This document shows, in pieces, positions 30,497 through 41,022 of a DNA stretch of 52,371 nucleotides (position 1 is the first letter of the stretch; every line of letters starts with the position of its first letter). Source of the stretch: an uncultured Bacteroidales bacterium (GTDB lineage Bacteria; Bacteroidota; Bacteroidia; Bacteroidales; F082). Location of the stretch: assembly GCA_905233445.1 (NCBI GenBank), contig CAJOEP010000016.1:1-52371 (forward strand), given 5' to 3'. Made by a program: the position numbers and the translations under genes. The notes under the pieces were generated by a model. It saw only the letters and a list, made by a program, of their open reading frames with translations, made no database searches and was not told the DNA's origin.

Positions 30497-33299
30497 ATTC
30501 GGTTGGAAGCTGTACCACCTCTTTCTTATGTCCCTTCAACACTTCTTTGGCGAAGTCGGCGATGGTTTGAGGGGTAATGCTCTTTACTATTTCGTCGTAT
30601 TCAGCCACGATGTTGATGTTGTCGTCTTCATAGGTCTCGATGGCATTCATCCAGAAGCTGTTTTCTTCGAGATTTTCTTTACGTTTCTTGTAAAGATTTT
30701 CAACGACTTTTGTCAAGTCTTCCTGTGCCGGACCGTTTTGTGCCACATCGTTGAGCCCCTCATAAACTTTGCCCATGAGTTTTTCGTACATAGCTTTGTT
30801 GGTGTCAAATGCGATGAGGAAAAGGTAAGCGTTCTTTGGTTTGTCGGATACTTGTCCCATGACTCCGACGCCGTATGTGCCGCCTTCTTCCTCACGGATT
30901 GTGCGGGTGTAGTATATGTCCATGACATCACTTAAAGCCTTCATATAGAGTTCGTTACGATAGTTGTGCTCCATCGTTCCATTAATAATCATATAAATGG
31001 TGGCCTTTGGATTCTGCATTTCTTTTTCATATTTGCAGATGTAGTCGTTTTCAGGGATACCGAGGTTGATATCTTTCCAAGTCTCTTTGTTTTTCTTTTT
31101 CTTCAGAGAGGCCAAGTACTGTTCAACCAATGGTTTGAATGTTTCTTCATCGATGTTTCCGACGAAATAGAATGTGAAGTTGTTAGGATCTTTGAAACGG
31201 TCTTTATAGAGTTTCATTGCCTTTGCGTAGTCGAGTTTGTCAACGTCTTCGGCTTTCATTCTCATACGGAGCGGATGGTTGTTGTACAACACCTTTGTGA
31301 GGGAGTCTGAGAAAGCTATCATTGGGTTGAGTTCTTGATTTTCAAGAGCTGCCTTGGTGCGCTGGGCGTATGACAGGAATGCTTCTTCATCGGCGCGTGG
31401 TGCGGTGAAGTACAGATAGATAAGCTGCATCATTGTTTCGAGGTCTTTTGGTGAGCAGCTTCCGTTCATGCCTTCTGAGTAAGTTCCGATATATGGATTG
31501 ACGCGCACTTTCTTGCCGGCTAATACCTTCGGGAGTTCTGTCGCGCTGAAATTACCAACACCGCCCAAGGTGATGAGGTCGTTGAGTTCCTGCAAAGTGA
31601 AGAAGTCCTCTTGTTTCAAAACTGAAATACCGCCTTTGCTTGTTGCGGTGAATCTGATTTCGTCTTCCTTGAAATTGGTCTTCTTGTAAACAATTCTCAT
31701 GCCATTGCTGAGTGTCAACACTTTAGCGTCGAATTCAGGCATCTCGGTCTCTGTTTTAATCTTACCTGGCTTTGGCAATTTTTCCACGATAGGGCCGTCG
31801 AACACCTCTTCTGTGTAAGGCTCAACTTCTGCTTCGCAGGCTGCTGTATAAGCTGCGAGGATTTCTTCAACTGTTGGAAGTTTCTCGCCTTCTTTTTTCG
31901 GCGCTGTCACAGTGATGACGAGGTTGTCGTTATGCACGAGCTGTTGTGCAACCATGTTAATCACTTCGAGAGGAAGATTCGGTACAAACCGTTGATATAA
32001 AGCGTATTCGGTTTCGATGCCCATCATAGGCTCGTTGCTGAGGAAGTGATTGAGGCATTGGTTATAATATACTCTGTTTTCGGTGTTGTTTCTCTCGTTG
32101 TATTGGCTTTCAATGCGTTTTAGGAAATCAGCCTTGGCTCTTTCATATTCCGATGCTGTGAATCCGTATTGTGCCATGCGATTGTTTTCTTTCACGAGAG
32201 CTGTGAGTGCTTCGTCAATGCCTGCTGCGTCTTTAGCCATTGCCATGCCGCACCATGCGTCCTCGGTAGGCGCGATGTAATAGTTGGAATAATAGCTGTA
32301 GCCATAGACAAACGGAGGGTTAGCTTTCTTGGTGATTTCCTGTAAACGGTTGATTTCCATTGTGGTAATCATTGAAAGCGCATATTGTCCAATCCAATAG
32401 TTCATGTCATTTTTCAATGAATCAGGAAATGCTTCTGTTTTGTAGAAAATGTTAACCTGATATGCTGTTTCTTCTGGATCTGAAGCTATTGCCACGATAG
32501 GCTCGACGTTATCTTCAATCATAAACCGTGTTCTTGGAGCCGGGTTGACAGGAGCCTTGATGTCGGCGAACATTTCTTTGATGCGAGCTTCAATTGCATC
32601 AACGTCGATATCTCCTATGATGATAAGTCCTTGAAGGTCAGGACGGTACCATTTGTTGTAGTAATCACGGAGTGTTTGATACTCGAAGTTGGCGACGACT
32701 TCCGGGAGTCCGCCAGGCAGACGGTTGGCGTAAGGGCTGTTTGGATACATGATTGGCAGGATTTCCTGCATGATACGCTGGCTTGCGTCTTCGCGTGTGC
32801 GGAGTTCTTCGAGGATGACACCTCTTTCATTGTCGATTTCTTCTTCTTCGAGAGCTATGAAGCTTGACCAGTCGTGGAGGATGAGCAAGCATGTGTCAAC
32901 GAGACCAGGAAGGTTTGTCGGCACGTTTGTAACCATGTAAACGGTTTCGTCGATGCCTGTTCCTGCATTGAGGTTTTCACCGAATTTGATGCCGCGACTC
33001 TGGAGGTACTCGCGGAGCATCATTCCCGGAAGGTTGGTTGTTCCGTTGAACGCCATGTGTTCGAGGAAGTGGGCGAGACCGCGTTGGCTCTCCTCTTCGA
33101 GGATGGAGCCGACTTTCTGTGCGATGTAGAAGTCAGCACGCTGTGCCGGTTTCTCATTGTGACGGATGTAGTAGGTCATGCCGTTGTCGAGTTTGCCATA
33201 CCTGACGGCAGTGTCCATAGGACATGGCGCTGCCATCTGGGCGATACTTGTCATCGCCATAACAACGATGAACATTGCTGATAAGAAGATTTTTTTCAT
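30495..33299 (-). CDS. M16-family zinc protease (PqqL-like), secreted
   Basis: The 934-residue protein has a signal peptide (MKKIFLSAMFIVVMAMTSIAQ). The catalytic HxxEH site is HFLEH (residues 77-81), with the downstream Glu in ERGVILEELR, so the N-terminal half is active. The C-terminal half has the inactive second M16 domain (EDFFTLQELNDLITLGG, TFYFVGNI). Length fits the full two-domain periplasmic pitrilysin-like group. It probably degrades peptides in the periplasm. Upstream lies rsmG on the same strand, 38 bases away. Confidence 0.93.
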   Translation of the reverse strand: MKKIFLSAMFIVVMAMTSIAQMAAPCPMDTAVRYGKLDNGMTYYIRHNEKPAQRADFYIAQKVGSILEEESQRGLAHFLEHMAFNGTTNLPGMMLREYLQSRGIKFGENLNAGTGIDETVYMVTNVPTNLPGLVDTCLLILHDWSSFIALEEEEIDNERGVILEELRTREDASQRIMQEILPIMYPNSPYANRLPGGLPEVVANFEYQTLRDYYNKWYRPDLQGLIIIGDIDVDAIEARIKEMFADIKAPVNPAPRTRFMIEDNVEPIVAIASDPEETAYQVNIFYKTEAFPDSLKNDMNYWIGQYALSMITTMEINRLQEITKKANPPFVYGYSYYSNYYIAPTEDAWCGMAMAKDAAGIDEALTALVKENNRMAQYGFTASEYERAKADFLKRIESQYNERNNTENRVYYNQCLNHFLSNEPMMGIETEYALYQRFVPNLPLEVINMVAQQLVHNDNLVITVTAPKKEGEKLPTVEEILAAYTAACEAEVEPYTEEVFDGPIVEKLPKPGKIKTETEMPEFDAKVLTLSNGMRIVYKKTNFKEDEIRFTATSKGGISVLKQEDFFTLQELNDLITLGGVGNFSATELPKVLAGKKVRVNPYIGTYSEGMNGSCSPKDLETMMQLIYLYFTAPRADEEAFLSYAQRTKAALENQELNPMIAFSDSLTKVLYNNHPLRMRMKAEDVDKLDYAKAMKLYKDRFKDPNNFTFYFVGNIDEETFKPLVEQYLASLKKKKNKETWKDINLGIPENDYICKYEKEMQNPKATIYMIINGTMEHNYRNELYMKALSDVMDIYYTRTIREEEGGTYGVGVMGQVSDKPKNAYLFLIAFDTNKAMYEKLMGKVYEGLNDVAQNGPAQEDLTKVVENLYKKRKENLEENSFWMNAIETYEDDNINIVAEYDEIVKSITPQTIADFAKEVLKGHKKEVVQLPTE

Positions 33300-33337
33300 G
33301 TTTTAAATATTAAAATTACTATCAAATTCAATTGTAA

Positions 33338-33964
33338 TCAATATAAATGAATCACATATTTTTCAACAAAATAGGGTTCTTCATACCATTTCGTAATCGA
33401 AGTGCTCTTGCGTTTCCAGTTTTTCGGCACGTTGCGTAGCTCTTCCTCTATGTCGCCGCCTTTCAAATATAAAATTCCTCCAGCCTCGATGTCGTTGGTG
33501 ACACGCAGTTTGTTGTTGCACCATTTCACGAAATCGGGGAGTTGTGTGACAGCACGGCTGACAATCACGTCAAACTTCTCCTTGATGTTCTCAGCACGCT
33601 CTTGAATGGCCTTAACATTTTGTAAATCAAGCTTTTCAGCTACGTCTTGAACCACTTTAATCTTTTTGCCTATGCTATCGACGAGCAGGAACTGGGTTTG
33701 CGGAAACATGATTGCCAATGGAATACCCGGAAAACCGCCACCAGTACCAATGTCAAGCACTTTCATGCCTGGCAGCAGCTCGAAATATTTCGCGATTGCC
33801 AGCGAATGCAGGACATGATGCTCGTAGAAATTGTCCATGTCCTTCCTTGAAATGAGGTTTATTTTGCTGTTCCAATCCTCATAAAGTGGCGCAAGTTTCT
33901 CATACTGAGCCATTTGCGCTTCAGTGAGGTTGGAAAAATATCTTTTTACTATTTGATAATCCAT
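33338..33964 (-). CDS. rsmG: 16S rRNA (guanine527-N7)-methyltransferase RsmG (GidB)
   Basis: From ATG 33964 the product has 208 residues. VLDIGTGGGFPGIPLAI is the SAM-binding loop and LISRKDMDNFYEHHVLHSLAI and FLLVDSIGKK are RsmG-specific. It methylates G527 of 16S rRNA, a site near streptomycin contacts. The frame starting at 33973 lies on the promoter box TATTTTTG, so ATG 33964 is chosen. It heads the gene pair with the M16 protease. Confidence 0.93.
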   Translation of the reverse strand: MDYQIVKRYFSNLTEAQMAQYEKLAPLYEDWNSKINLISRKDMDNFYEHHVLHSLAIAKYFELLPGMKVLDIGTGGGFPGIPLAIMFPQTQFLLVDSIGKKIKVVQDVAEKLDLQNVKAIQERAENIKEKFDVIVSRAVTQLPDFVKWCNNKLRVTNDIEAGGILYLKGGDIEEELRNVPKNWKRKSTSITKWYEEPYFVEKYVIHLY

Positions 33965-33970
33965 AATCTG

Positions 33971-33978
33971 CAAAAATA
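33971..33978 (-). promoter_or_regulatory. -7 box TATTTTTG of rsmG
   Basis: Minus-strand TATTTTTG at 33978-33971 is 6 bases upstream of the ATG at 33964, suggesting a very short leader and excluding the frame start at 33973. Confidence 0.55.
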
Positions 33979-34070
33979 CAAAAAATAATTTATTTTAATA
34001 AATTAAGTTAAAAATTAAAAAAAACTTCTGCCATATATATTAAATGTGTAATTTTACACGTTAAATTTTT

Positions 34071-35108
34071 ATGGCGAGAGGAATTGGAAATATTGCCCTT
34101 ATTTTATTCATGATGTGGGGGATGACTGTTTTTGCCCAGAATAACGGGCAAAATCAGGAAGTTGTTGCATATATTGAGAAATACAAGGATTTGGCGATGG
34201 AGGAGATGGTTAATAACAAGATTCCTGCCTCAGTAAAATTGGCTCAGGCTATCCTTGAGTCAAGACACGGGACATCTGAACTGGCGGTGAAGAGCAACAA
34301 TCATTTCTGCATCAAATGCCATTCTAGTTGGACTGGAAAGAAAACGTATTATGACGATGATGCCAAAGGTGAGTGTTTCAGAGTGTACAACAGTGTAGAG
34401 GAGTCGTATCGTGACCATTCCAATTTTTTGAAGAACGGCAGCCGTTACGCGTTCCTTTTTGATTTGAAAATCACCGATTATAGAGCTTGGGCAAAGGGTT
34501 TGAAAAAAGCCGGTTACGCGACATCACCGGTTTATGCGTCGGCTTTAATCAAGATTATCGAGGATTACAACCTACAGCAATATGACCAAATGGTCGTGAA
34601 TAATAAGTTTAAGCCAAAGAAAAAGCAGAAAGAGGTTAAAAAAGAGGTCGAAAAGAAGTCTGAAGAAACACTTAAATCCCAGAAAATCAACAAGAAACAA
34701 GTTAAGGAAGTTGTTGGGGCCGTTCCTGTTCTATCGGATTGTAAAGTTGTTGCAATGACATCAGACCATCATTACATAAGAGAAAATTTTGGGGTAAAGT
34801 TTGTGTTGACAAAAGACGGTGATGATATAGAAAATCTAGCTAAAGAATTGAAAATCAGTAAGAAGCAGCTGTGGAAATATAATAATTTGAATCAGATGAA
34901 GACGACGTTTACGGCGGGTGAGGTGCTTTATATCGGGCAGAAACGATATAAGGCGGCCTCGGGTTATAATGCTCATGTCGTTAAGCCTGGCGAGACTTTG
35001 TCGAAGATTTCTCAGCTGTATGCAGTAAAGTTGCAACGGCTGTTTAAAATGAACGGTCTGGACGAGACCTCGAAACTCCATGTTGGAGATACTATAATTC
35101 TAAGATAA
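34071..35108 (+). CDS. Glucosaminidase with LysM domains (peptidoglycan hydrolase)
   Basis: The 345-residue protein has a signal peptide (GNIALILFMMWGMTVFAQ) and a glucosaminidase domain (about 30-180) with IPASVKLAQAILESRHGTSE, NNHFCIKC and the tail AWAKGLKKAGYATSP. A Lys-rich linker (KPKKKQKEVKKEVEKK) leads to two LysM-type peptidoglycan-binding repeats, the second around HVVKPGETLSKISQLY. Such enzymes cut N-acetylglucosaminyl bonds of peptidoglycan during growth or division. It is convergent with uvrA, separated by 8 bases. Confidence 0.9.
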   Translation: MARGIGNIALILFMMWGMTVFAQNNGQNQEVVAYIEKYKDLAMEEMVNNKIPASVKLAQAILESRHGTSELAVKSNNHFCIKCHSSWTGKKTYYDDDAKGECFRVYNSVEESYRDHSNFLKNGSRYAFLFDLKITDYRAWAKGLKKAGYATSPVYASALIKIIEDYNLQQYDQMVVNNKFKPKKKQKEVKKEVEKKSEETLKSQKINKKQVKEVVGAVPVLSDCKVVAMTSDHHYIRENFGVKFVLTKDGDDIENLAKELKISKKQLWKYNNLNQMKTTFTAGEVLYIGQKRYKAASGYNAHVVKPGETLSKISQLYAVKLQRLFKMNGLDETSKLHVGDTIILR

Positions 35109-35116
35109 TCAGTAAT

Positions 35117-37960
35117 TTAGAGTTCTTTTTTGAGATATCTGGCGGTGTAGCCCACTGCTTTTTCCACAATCTCTTCGGGTGTGCCTTCGCACAGTATGTT
35201 ACCGCCGCGTTCGCCGCCTTCCGGTCCCATATCGATGATGTAGTCGGCCATTTTGATGACATCCATGTTGTGTTCGATGATGAGCACGGTGTTGCCTTTG
35301 TTTACAAGTTTATTCAGCACTTCCATCAGGATTTTGATGTCTTCGAAATGCAGACCTGTCGTAGGTTCGTCGAGGATGTACAGGGTTTTGCCAGTGTCGC
35401 GTTTCGACAGTTCTGTGGCGAGTTTCACGCGTTGCGCTTCTCCACCTGAAAGCGTTGTCGAGGGCTGTCCCAAGGTAATGTAACCGAGTCCGACATCTTG
35501 TAATGTCTTGATTTTCTGTAGGATAGATGGGAAATTCTCAAAGAAGACAACAGCCTCGTCGATTGTGAGATTCAGCACATCGTTGATTGATTTTCCTTTA
35601 AAGCGCACTTCCAGTGTCTCGCGGTTGTAGCGTTTGCCTTGGCAGGACTCGCATTGCACGTGCACATCTGGCAGGAAGTTCATTTCTATGACTCTGACAC
35701 CTGCGCCTTGGCATGTCTCGCAGCGGCCGCCTTTCACGTTGAACGAGAATCGTCCAGACTTGTAGCCTCTGATTTTTGACTCAGGCAGTTCGCCGTAAAG
35801 TTTTCTTATCTCATCGAATACCTTTGTGTATGTCGCAGGGTTGGAACGTGGTGTCTTGCCAATCGGCGCTTGGTCTATTTCGATGACTTTGTCAATAAAC
35901 TCAAGGCCTTCGATGCGATCGTATGGCAACGGGTTTTTCTCTGAGCGGTAAAAATGTTTGCTCAAGATAGGGTAGAGTGTCTCGTTTATCAGCGTTGACT
36001 TTCCTGAGCCGGAAACGCCTGTCACACAAATCATTACGCCCAATGGAAGGTCTAAATCGACGTTTTTAAGGTTGTGTCCCGATGCGTTATAAAGTTTAAG
36101 GTGCTGGCCTTCAAACGGTGTTCGTCTGGTCGTTGGCACTTCAATGCGTTTCTTACCTCGCAGATAGTCGCAAGTAAGGCCTTTGCCATGCATCGCTTCT
36201 TTGGGAGTGCCTTGAAACACTACGTTTCCGCCATTTACTCCAGCTCCTGGACCAATGTCGATAAGGTGGTCGGCGGCAAGCATGGTGTCTTTGTCGTGTT
36301 CCACCACGATGATGCTGTTACCAATGTCGCGCAGTTCCTTTAAAGACTCGATAAGTCGGTGATTATCACGCTGATGCAAACCAATGGAAGGCTCGTCGAG
36401 GATGTAAAGGATGCCGGTGAGTTGAGAGCCAATCTGTGTCGCTAATCTAATGCGTTGCGACTCGCCCCCCGACAAACTCTTGGCGGGACGGTTCATATTC
36501 AGATAATCGATTCCTACATTGAGCAGGAAGCTGATTCGTTTCTTTATCTCGTTGAGAATGTCGTGTGCGATTTCGTTTTGTTTGTCATCGAGATGCTTTG
36601 GAAGGTTGTCGAGCCATTTCGATAGCGAATTGATATCCATGTCGGCAAGCTCCGCGATATTTTTCCCGTTAAGTCGGAAATAAAGAGCTTCTTTTTTGAG
36701 TCTATGTCCATGACATTCAGGGCATTCTGTCTCGTTCATGAAGCTGTTTGCCCATTTCAGAATCGAAGCCGGTGCATTCTCCTCGTTCATTTTCCTGATG
36801 ACGTTGATGATGCCCTCGAACGGTGTTGAATACGTTGATTGCGTACCGAGGTATTCTCTGGTGACTGTGAACGACTCGCTGCTTCCGTAAAGTATGATGC
36901 TCATGGCGTTTTCCGGAATCTCGCTGATTGGTGTGTCGAGAGTGAATCCGTATCTCGAGCCGATAGCCTCAAGTTGGCTGAAAACACTGTTGTTTTTGTA
37001 TTCTCCTAGAGGAGCGAGGCCTCCTTTTTTCAGGCTCAGTTTCGGGTCGGGGATTATTTTGTTCATATCGACCTGGATGACTGTGCCGAGGCCGTTGCAT
37101 TTCGGGCAGGCGCCGTACGGTGAGTTGAAACTGAACGTGTTAGGCTCCGGGTCTTGGTAAGCGATGCCTGTCGTGGGGCACATCAGAAGCTTGCTGAAAT
37201 AACGAGCGTCGGTGGTGCCTTCTTCCTGCACCATCAGCATGCCCTTGCCTCGGCGGAATGCGGACTCCACCGATTTCACTATGCGTTCTTTGAAGTCTTC
37301 ATGAACGACCAATCGGTCTATAACAATCTCAATATCATGGGTTTTATAACGGTCAAGCTGCATTCCGAATGTGAGCTCGCGAATCTCGCCATCGACACGT
37401 ACTTTAATATATCCTTGTTGTCTGATTTGTTCGAACAAATCTCTGTAATGACCTTTGCGTCCTCTTACTACTGGAGCTAACACATTGATTCTCTTGTCTT
37501 TGTATTGCTCCATTATCATTGTTGTGATTTGTTCTTCGGAGTAACGCACCATCTTCTCGCCGGTATTGTACGAATACGGCACCGACGCGCGGGCGTAGAG
37601 CAGTCGCATAAAGTCGTATATCTCGGTGATGGTTCCTACTGTTGAGCGCGGGTTACGGTTCACCGACTTCTGTTCTATGGAGATGACAGGGGAGAGGCCT
37701 CTAATTTCATCGACATCAGGGCGTTCCATGCTGCCGATGAATTGGCGTGCATAGGACGAAAAAGACTCCATATATCGACGTTGGCCTTCGGCGTAGATGG
37801 TCTCGAAAGCCAACGACGATTTGCCCGAGCCGCTCAAGCCCGTTATCACTACAAGTTTGTCGCGCGGGATGCGTAAGTCTATGTTTCTCAAGTTGTTTTC
37901 ACGCGCCCCGTAAATCTCGATAAACTCGTCTTCAGCAATATTTCTGTCTTTTTCAGCCAT
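35117..37960 (-). CDS. uvrA: Excinuclease ABC subunit A (UvrA)
   Basis: The 947-residue protein has two ABC ATPase halves: [12 protein letters not shown] with [19 protein letters not shown], and [16 protein letters not shown] with [18 protein letters not shown]. Zinc finger cysteines are seen in CPKCNGLG and [16 protein letters not shown]. UvrA searches for bulky DNA damage and loads UvrB in nucleotide excision repair. ATG 37960 is used rather than the TTG at 37969 that would overlap the upstream gene. It is the last gene of the lpd-transglycosylase-uvrA run. Confidence 0.97.
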   Translation of the reverse strand: MAEKDRNIAEDEFIEIYGARENNLRNIDLRIPRDKLVVITGLSGSGKSSLAFETIYAEGQRRYMESFSSYARQFIGSMERPDVDEIRGLSPVISIEQKSVNRNPRSTVGTITEIYDFMRLLYARASVPYSYNTGEKMVRYSEEQITTMIMEQYKDKRINVLAPVVRGRKGHYRDLFEQIRQQGYIKVRVDGEIRELTFGMQLDRYKTHDIEIVIDRLVVHEDFKERIVKSVESAFRRGKGMLMVQEEGTTDARYFSKLLMCPTTGIAYQDPEPNTFSFNSPYGACPKCNGLGTVIQVDMNKIIPDPKLSLKKGGLAPLGEYKNNSVFSQLEAIGSRYGFTLDTPISEIPENAMSIILYGSSESFTVTREYLGTQSTYSTPFEGIINVIRKMNEENAPASILKWANSFMNETECPECHGHRLKKEALYFRLNGKNIAELADMDINSLSKWLDNLPKHLDDKQNEIAHDILNEIKKRISFLLNVGIDYLNMNRPAKSLSGGESQRIRLATQIGSQLTGILYILDEPSIGLHQRDNHRLIESLKELRDIGNSIIVVEHDKDTMLAADHLIDIGPGAGVNGGNVVFQGTPKEAMHGKGLTCDYLRGKKRIEVPTTRRTPFEGQHLKLYNASGHNLKNVDLDLPLGVMICVTGVSGSGKSTLINETLYPILSKHFYRSEKNPLPYDRIEGLEFIDKVIEIDQAPIGKTPRSNPATYTKVFDEIRKLYGELPESKIRGYKSGRFSFNVKGGRCETCQGAGVRVIEMNFLPDVHVQCESCQGKRYNRETLEVRFKGKSINDVLNLTIDEAVVFFENFPSILQKIKTLQDVGLGYITLGQPSTTLSGGEAQRVKLATELSKRDTGKTLYILDEPTTGLHFEDIKILMEVLNKLVNKGNTVLIIEHNMDVIKMADYIIDMGPEGGERGGNILCEGTPEEIVEKAVGYTARYLKKEL

Positions 37961-37965
37961 AATAA

Positions 37966-38982
37966 TCAATTCAAATATTCAAGAATTGTGTCGTTTTCAA
38001 AATTCATGATATCACCGCCAGTGGCCTCGTTGCAGTAATCTGTCGTGAGGTTGAACGGCTTGACAGGAATTTTGATTTCATAGACAACACCTTTTTTGAC
38101 TTTTAACGATTGAGAACGCAGCCAAGGGTTGAAAATCTTTAGAAGCTTGTATGTTATATTATGTTCAAGTGCAAAATCGGCCCAGCTTTCAACACTTTTG
38201 TCAATGACAATTGTTTTATATTTAAATGGCTGATACTCAAGACTTTTACTTACATATATTCCGTATTTTTCAGGATTGCTTAGTATTGTTTTAAAAGCCA
38301 GAATTCTGAAAATGTATCGTTCTGTCTCGTCGGCCATAAGCAAGTCGTAGTAGGAGTGAACTTTCTGTTCTCTCAGAAACTTGTTAAGTCGGCGTGTTCC
38401 GGCGTTGAACGAAGCGGCCACGAGTGTCCAGTTATGGTAAATCTCATACGATTTGAGGAAATAACGGCATGCTGCTTCTGTTTCCAGCTCGACGTTATAG
38501 CGCATATCGACTTCTTTGTTGATTTCGAGTCCGAATTCCTTGCCTGTAGGTTCCATGAACTGCCAGAATCCCACGGCTCCTGCCGGTGAAACGGCGTTTG
38601 TCAATGTGCTTTCGGCGACGCACAGGTATTTGAAATCGTCGGGGACGCCGTATTTCTTCAGGATTGGCTCGATTACTGGGAACCAGCGTTTTGAGCGTTT
38701 CACCAATAGCATGGTGTTGCTGTGGAAATAACATGTCGAGAGCAGCTCGCGTTCGTAGCGTTCGCGGATGTTGAACATCTCCAAAGGCACACGCTCGTCG
38801 GCGAATGTGATATCCTCGGTGAACTCGATGTCGTTGCTACGCAAAGCGATCTGGTCGAGGGAAACAGGACGTTTTTCGGCTATCTTCAACGCCCTGATGC
38901 CCACGATACATGCCACAATAGCTGCGATTCCGACTGCCAAAACGGCAATCTGGAGTGCTATTACAACTTTTTTGTTTTCCAT
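37966..38982 (-). CDS. Lytic transglycosylase (SLT-domain), MltD-like
   Basis: The 338-residue protein has one N-terminal membrane anchor (VVIALQIAVLAVGIAAIVACIV). The SLT domain has VAESTLTNAVSPAGAVGFWQFM (catalytic Glu in AES) and NAGTRRLNKFLREQ, as in MltD/MltF enzymes that cleave peptidoglycan to 1,6-anhydro-MurNAc. No LysM repeats follow, which separates it from E. coli MltD. Translation is coupled to lpd (TAATG, 1-base overlap) and it ends 5 bases before uvrA. Confidence 0.88.
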   Translation of the reverse strand: MENKKVVIALQIAVLAVGIAAIVACIVGIRALKIAEKRPVSLDQIALRSNDIEFTEDITFADERVPLEMFNIRERYERELLSTCYFHSNTMLLVKRSKRWFPVIEPILKKYGVPDDFKYLCVAESTLTNAVSPAGAVGFWQFMEPTGKEFGLEINKEVDMRYNVELETEAACRYFLKSYEIYHNWTLVAASFNAGTRRLNKFLREQKVHSYYDLLMADETERYIFRILAFKTILSNPEKYGIYVSKSLEYQPFKYKTIVIDKSVESWADFALEHNITYKLLKIFNPWLRSQSLKVKKGVVYEIKIPVKPFNLTTDYCNEATGGDIMNFENDTILEYLN

Positions 38983-40373
38983 TACAGATGAACCACTTCG
39001 CCGTATGCTGCCGCTGCTGCTTCCATAATGGCTTCCGACATTGTCGGATGCGGGAAGATGTTCTCGATGATGTCGCGTCCTGTGGCGCCGAGTTCGCGTG
39101 CCAGCACTGCTGTGGCGACCATCTCAGTGACGTTTTCGCCGACCATGTGGCAACCGAGCCATTTGTCTGTCTTGGCGTCGAACACCACTTTGATGAAACC
39201 GTCTTTGTTACCTGCTGCTGCCGCCTTTCCTGATGCTGTGAACGGGAACTTGCCGATTCTCACCTCGTAGCCTGCTGCTATGGCTTTAGCCTCGCTCAAG
39301 CCCACTGATGCGATCTCAGGAGTGATGTAGGTGCAACCAGGTATATTGTTGTAGTTCAACGGCTTAGGATTCAAGCCACAGAACTTCTCGACGCAGATGA
39401 TAGCCTCGTGTGATGCCTTGTGCGCCAATGCCGGTCCGTGCACGATGTCGCCGATAGCGTAAACGCCTGGGACGTTGGTTCTGTAATAGTCGTCAACTGT
39501 GATTTTGCCGCGCTCGTTGGCGATGCCGAGGTTCTCGAGACCGAGATCTTCGAGGTTGGTCTGCACTCCGACAGCTGAAAGCACTATGTCAGCCTCAACG
39601 ACTTTCTCGCCTTTCTTGGTGCTGATGGTGCAAACGCATTTCTCGCCTGTAGTATCGACGTTGGTGACGGAAGCCTCGGTCATCACTGTCATTTTCAGTT
39701 TCTTGAAGCAACGCTCGACTTGCTTTGAAACCTCTTCGTCTTCGTTCGGGACGACGTTTGGCAGGAATTCGACCAATGTCACTTTCACGCCCATCGAGGT
39801 GAAGAAGAAAGCGAACTCAGAGCCGATGGCACCTGATCCGACGACCACCATTGTCTCCGGAAGCTTGTCGAGCACCAAAGCTTGGCGGTAGCTTATTATT
39901 TTCTTGCCGTCGATAGGCATTGCCGGCAGCTGGCGCACTCTCGAACCTGTTGCGAGGATGATGTGGTCGGCCTCATATTCTGTTGTATTTCCTTCAGCAT
40001 CAACGACTTTCACGGTCTTGTTTGCTGTCAGTGAGCCGAGACCTGGAATCAGTTCGACATTGTTCTTTTTAAAGAGGTATTGCACGCCTTTGCTCATTCC
40101 GTCGGCGACGCCACGGCTGCGGGCGACCACGGCCTCCATGTCGGGATGCACTTCGCCTTCGAGCTTAATGCCGTAATTCTCAGCGTGTTGCATATATGTA
40201 TATACCGCTGCGCTCTTCAGCAAGGCCTTTGTCGGGATGCAGCCCCAGTTGAGGCATGTGCCGCCGATTTCGGCTTTTTCAACAACTCCAACCTTCTTTC
40301 CGAGCTGCGAAGCTCTGATAGCAGCCACATAACCGCCAGGTCCGCTACCAATTACAATAACATCGTACTTCAT
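38982..40373 (-). CDS. lpd: Dihydrolipoyl dehydrogenase
   Basis: From ATG 40373 the protein has 463 residues: FAD site VIGSGPGGYVAA, redox-active CLNWGC (Cys40 and Cys45), NAD-binding VVGSGAIGSEFA, YAIGDIVHGPALAHKAS, and the C-terminal active-site helix with HPTMSE. It is the E3 enzyme that reoxidises dihydrolipoamide in 2-oxoacid dehydrogenase complexes or the glycine cleavage system; no E1/E2 genes are nearby. The frame starts at a TTG (40382), but the ATG gives the expected N-terminus. Confidence 0.95.
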   Translation of the reverse strand: MKYDVIVIGSGPGGYVAAIRASQLGKKVGVVEKAEIGGTCLNWGCIPTKALLKSAAVYTYMQHAENYGIKLEGEVHPDMEAVVARSRGVADGMSKGVQYLFKKNNVELIPGLGSLTANKTVKVVDAEGNTTEYEADHIILATGSRVRQLPAMPIDGKKIISYRQALVLDKLPETMVVVGSGAIGSEFAFFFTSMGVKVTLVEFLPNVVPNEDEEVSKQVERCFKKLKMTVMTEASVTNVDTTGEKCVCTISTKKGEKVVEADIVLSAVGVQTNLEDLGLENLGIANERGKITVDDYYRTNVPGVYAIGDIVHGPALAHKASHEAIICVEKFCGLNPKPLNYNNIPGCTYITPEIASVGLSEAKAIAAGYEVRIGKFPFTASGKAAAAGNKDGFIKVVFDAKTDKWLGCHMVGENVTEMVATAVLARELGATGRDIIENIFPHPTMSEAIMEAAAAAYGEVVHL

Positions 40374-40453
40374 GATTATCAATGATTTATGTTTGTTTTT
40401 AATTTATTTTTAATCAAAAATATTTTATCGTGCGAAAATACAAAAAATTTTCA

Positions 40454-40461
40454 TATCTTTG
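40454..40461 (+). promoter_or_regulatory. -7 box TATCTTTG and leader hairpin of the lipocalin-like gene
   Basis: TATCTTTG at 40454-40461 is 90 bases ahead of the ATG at 40552. Between them is a short hairpin, TGGAGA (40474-40479) with TCTCCA (40484-40489). The rest of the leader is AT-rich with no clear riboswitch. Confidence 0.55.
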
Positions 40462-40551
40462 CAACATTGTTAGTGGAGAATTTTCTCCATGTTAATATTT
40501 GCCGAAAAGCAATTTTTTTCAAAAAATTTGTTCCTTTTAATTATTTAAATT

Positions 40552-41022
40552 ATGTTAGCTGATTATTTCAATAATCCGCTTATGCCGATGTCACATTCCG
40601 GCATGTCGGAGAAATGGTATGTGGTGGCCAGCACCCGAGAGAGAAAACTCTTCAAGAAAATCGATGTCTTTATGTATCTGTCTATGACTCATGACAATAT
40701 GTTTGACCTGCTTTACGTCTCGTTCGATGAGATAAACCGTCGCCTGACACGTTGCTATCATGGCAAATTTGTCATAAAATTGAAAAATAACTATTTGATT
40801 ATTCGTCAAGGCCTCTGGAGAAAGAAATTTTTTGTCATAGCAAATAATCAAGCAATGACATTGGTAGCTTTGACAAATAGAAGAAAATCAAAGGTTTGGA
40901 TATTATCTAAAGGACTTCCGTACAATGAAACTGAATTGAAAAATATCTTGCAAAACATTAAAAATCAAGGTTTTGATGTGGAAAACATTGAGTTATTATA
41001 TGATTTAAAATCCAATATTTAA
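40552..41022 (+). CDS. Lipocalin-like protein (Blc-type), without signal peptide
   Basis: The 156-residue protein fits the bacterial lipocalin pattern weakly: WYVVASTRERKLFKK at the start of the barrel and, near the end, KVWILSKGLPYNETELKNIL, then QNIKNQGFDVENIELL, like the WILSRxPxL and GFDxxxL of Blc proteins. The middle (ITRRLTRCYHGKFVIKL-type strands, WRKKFFVIANNQAM) is beta-rich. Blc members bind lipids and are normally outer membrane lipoproteins; this one has no lipobox or signal peptide, so it may be cytosolic. I am not certain; the N-terminal 20 residues resemble nothing known to me. Confidence 0.5.
   Translation: MLADYFNNPLMPMSHSGMSEKWYVVASTRERKLFKKIDVFMYLSMTHDNMFDLLYVSFDEINRRLTRCYHGKFVIKLKNNYLIIRQGLWRKKFFVIANNQAMTLVALTNRRKSKVWILSKGLPYNETELKNILQNIKNQGFDVENIELLYDLKSNI

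Noticed and set aside
40552..41022. NusG/UpxY-like antiterminator
   Set aside because: WYVV at the start is reminiscent of NusG, but KOW and other NusG signatures are missing and the C-terminus fits lipocalins better.
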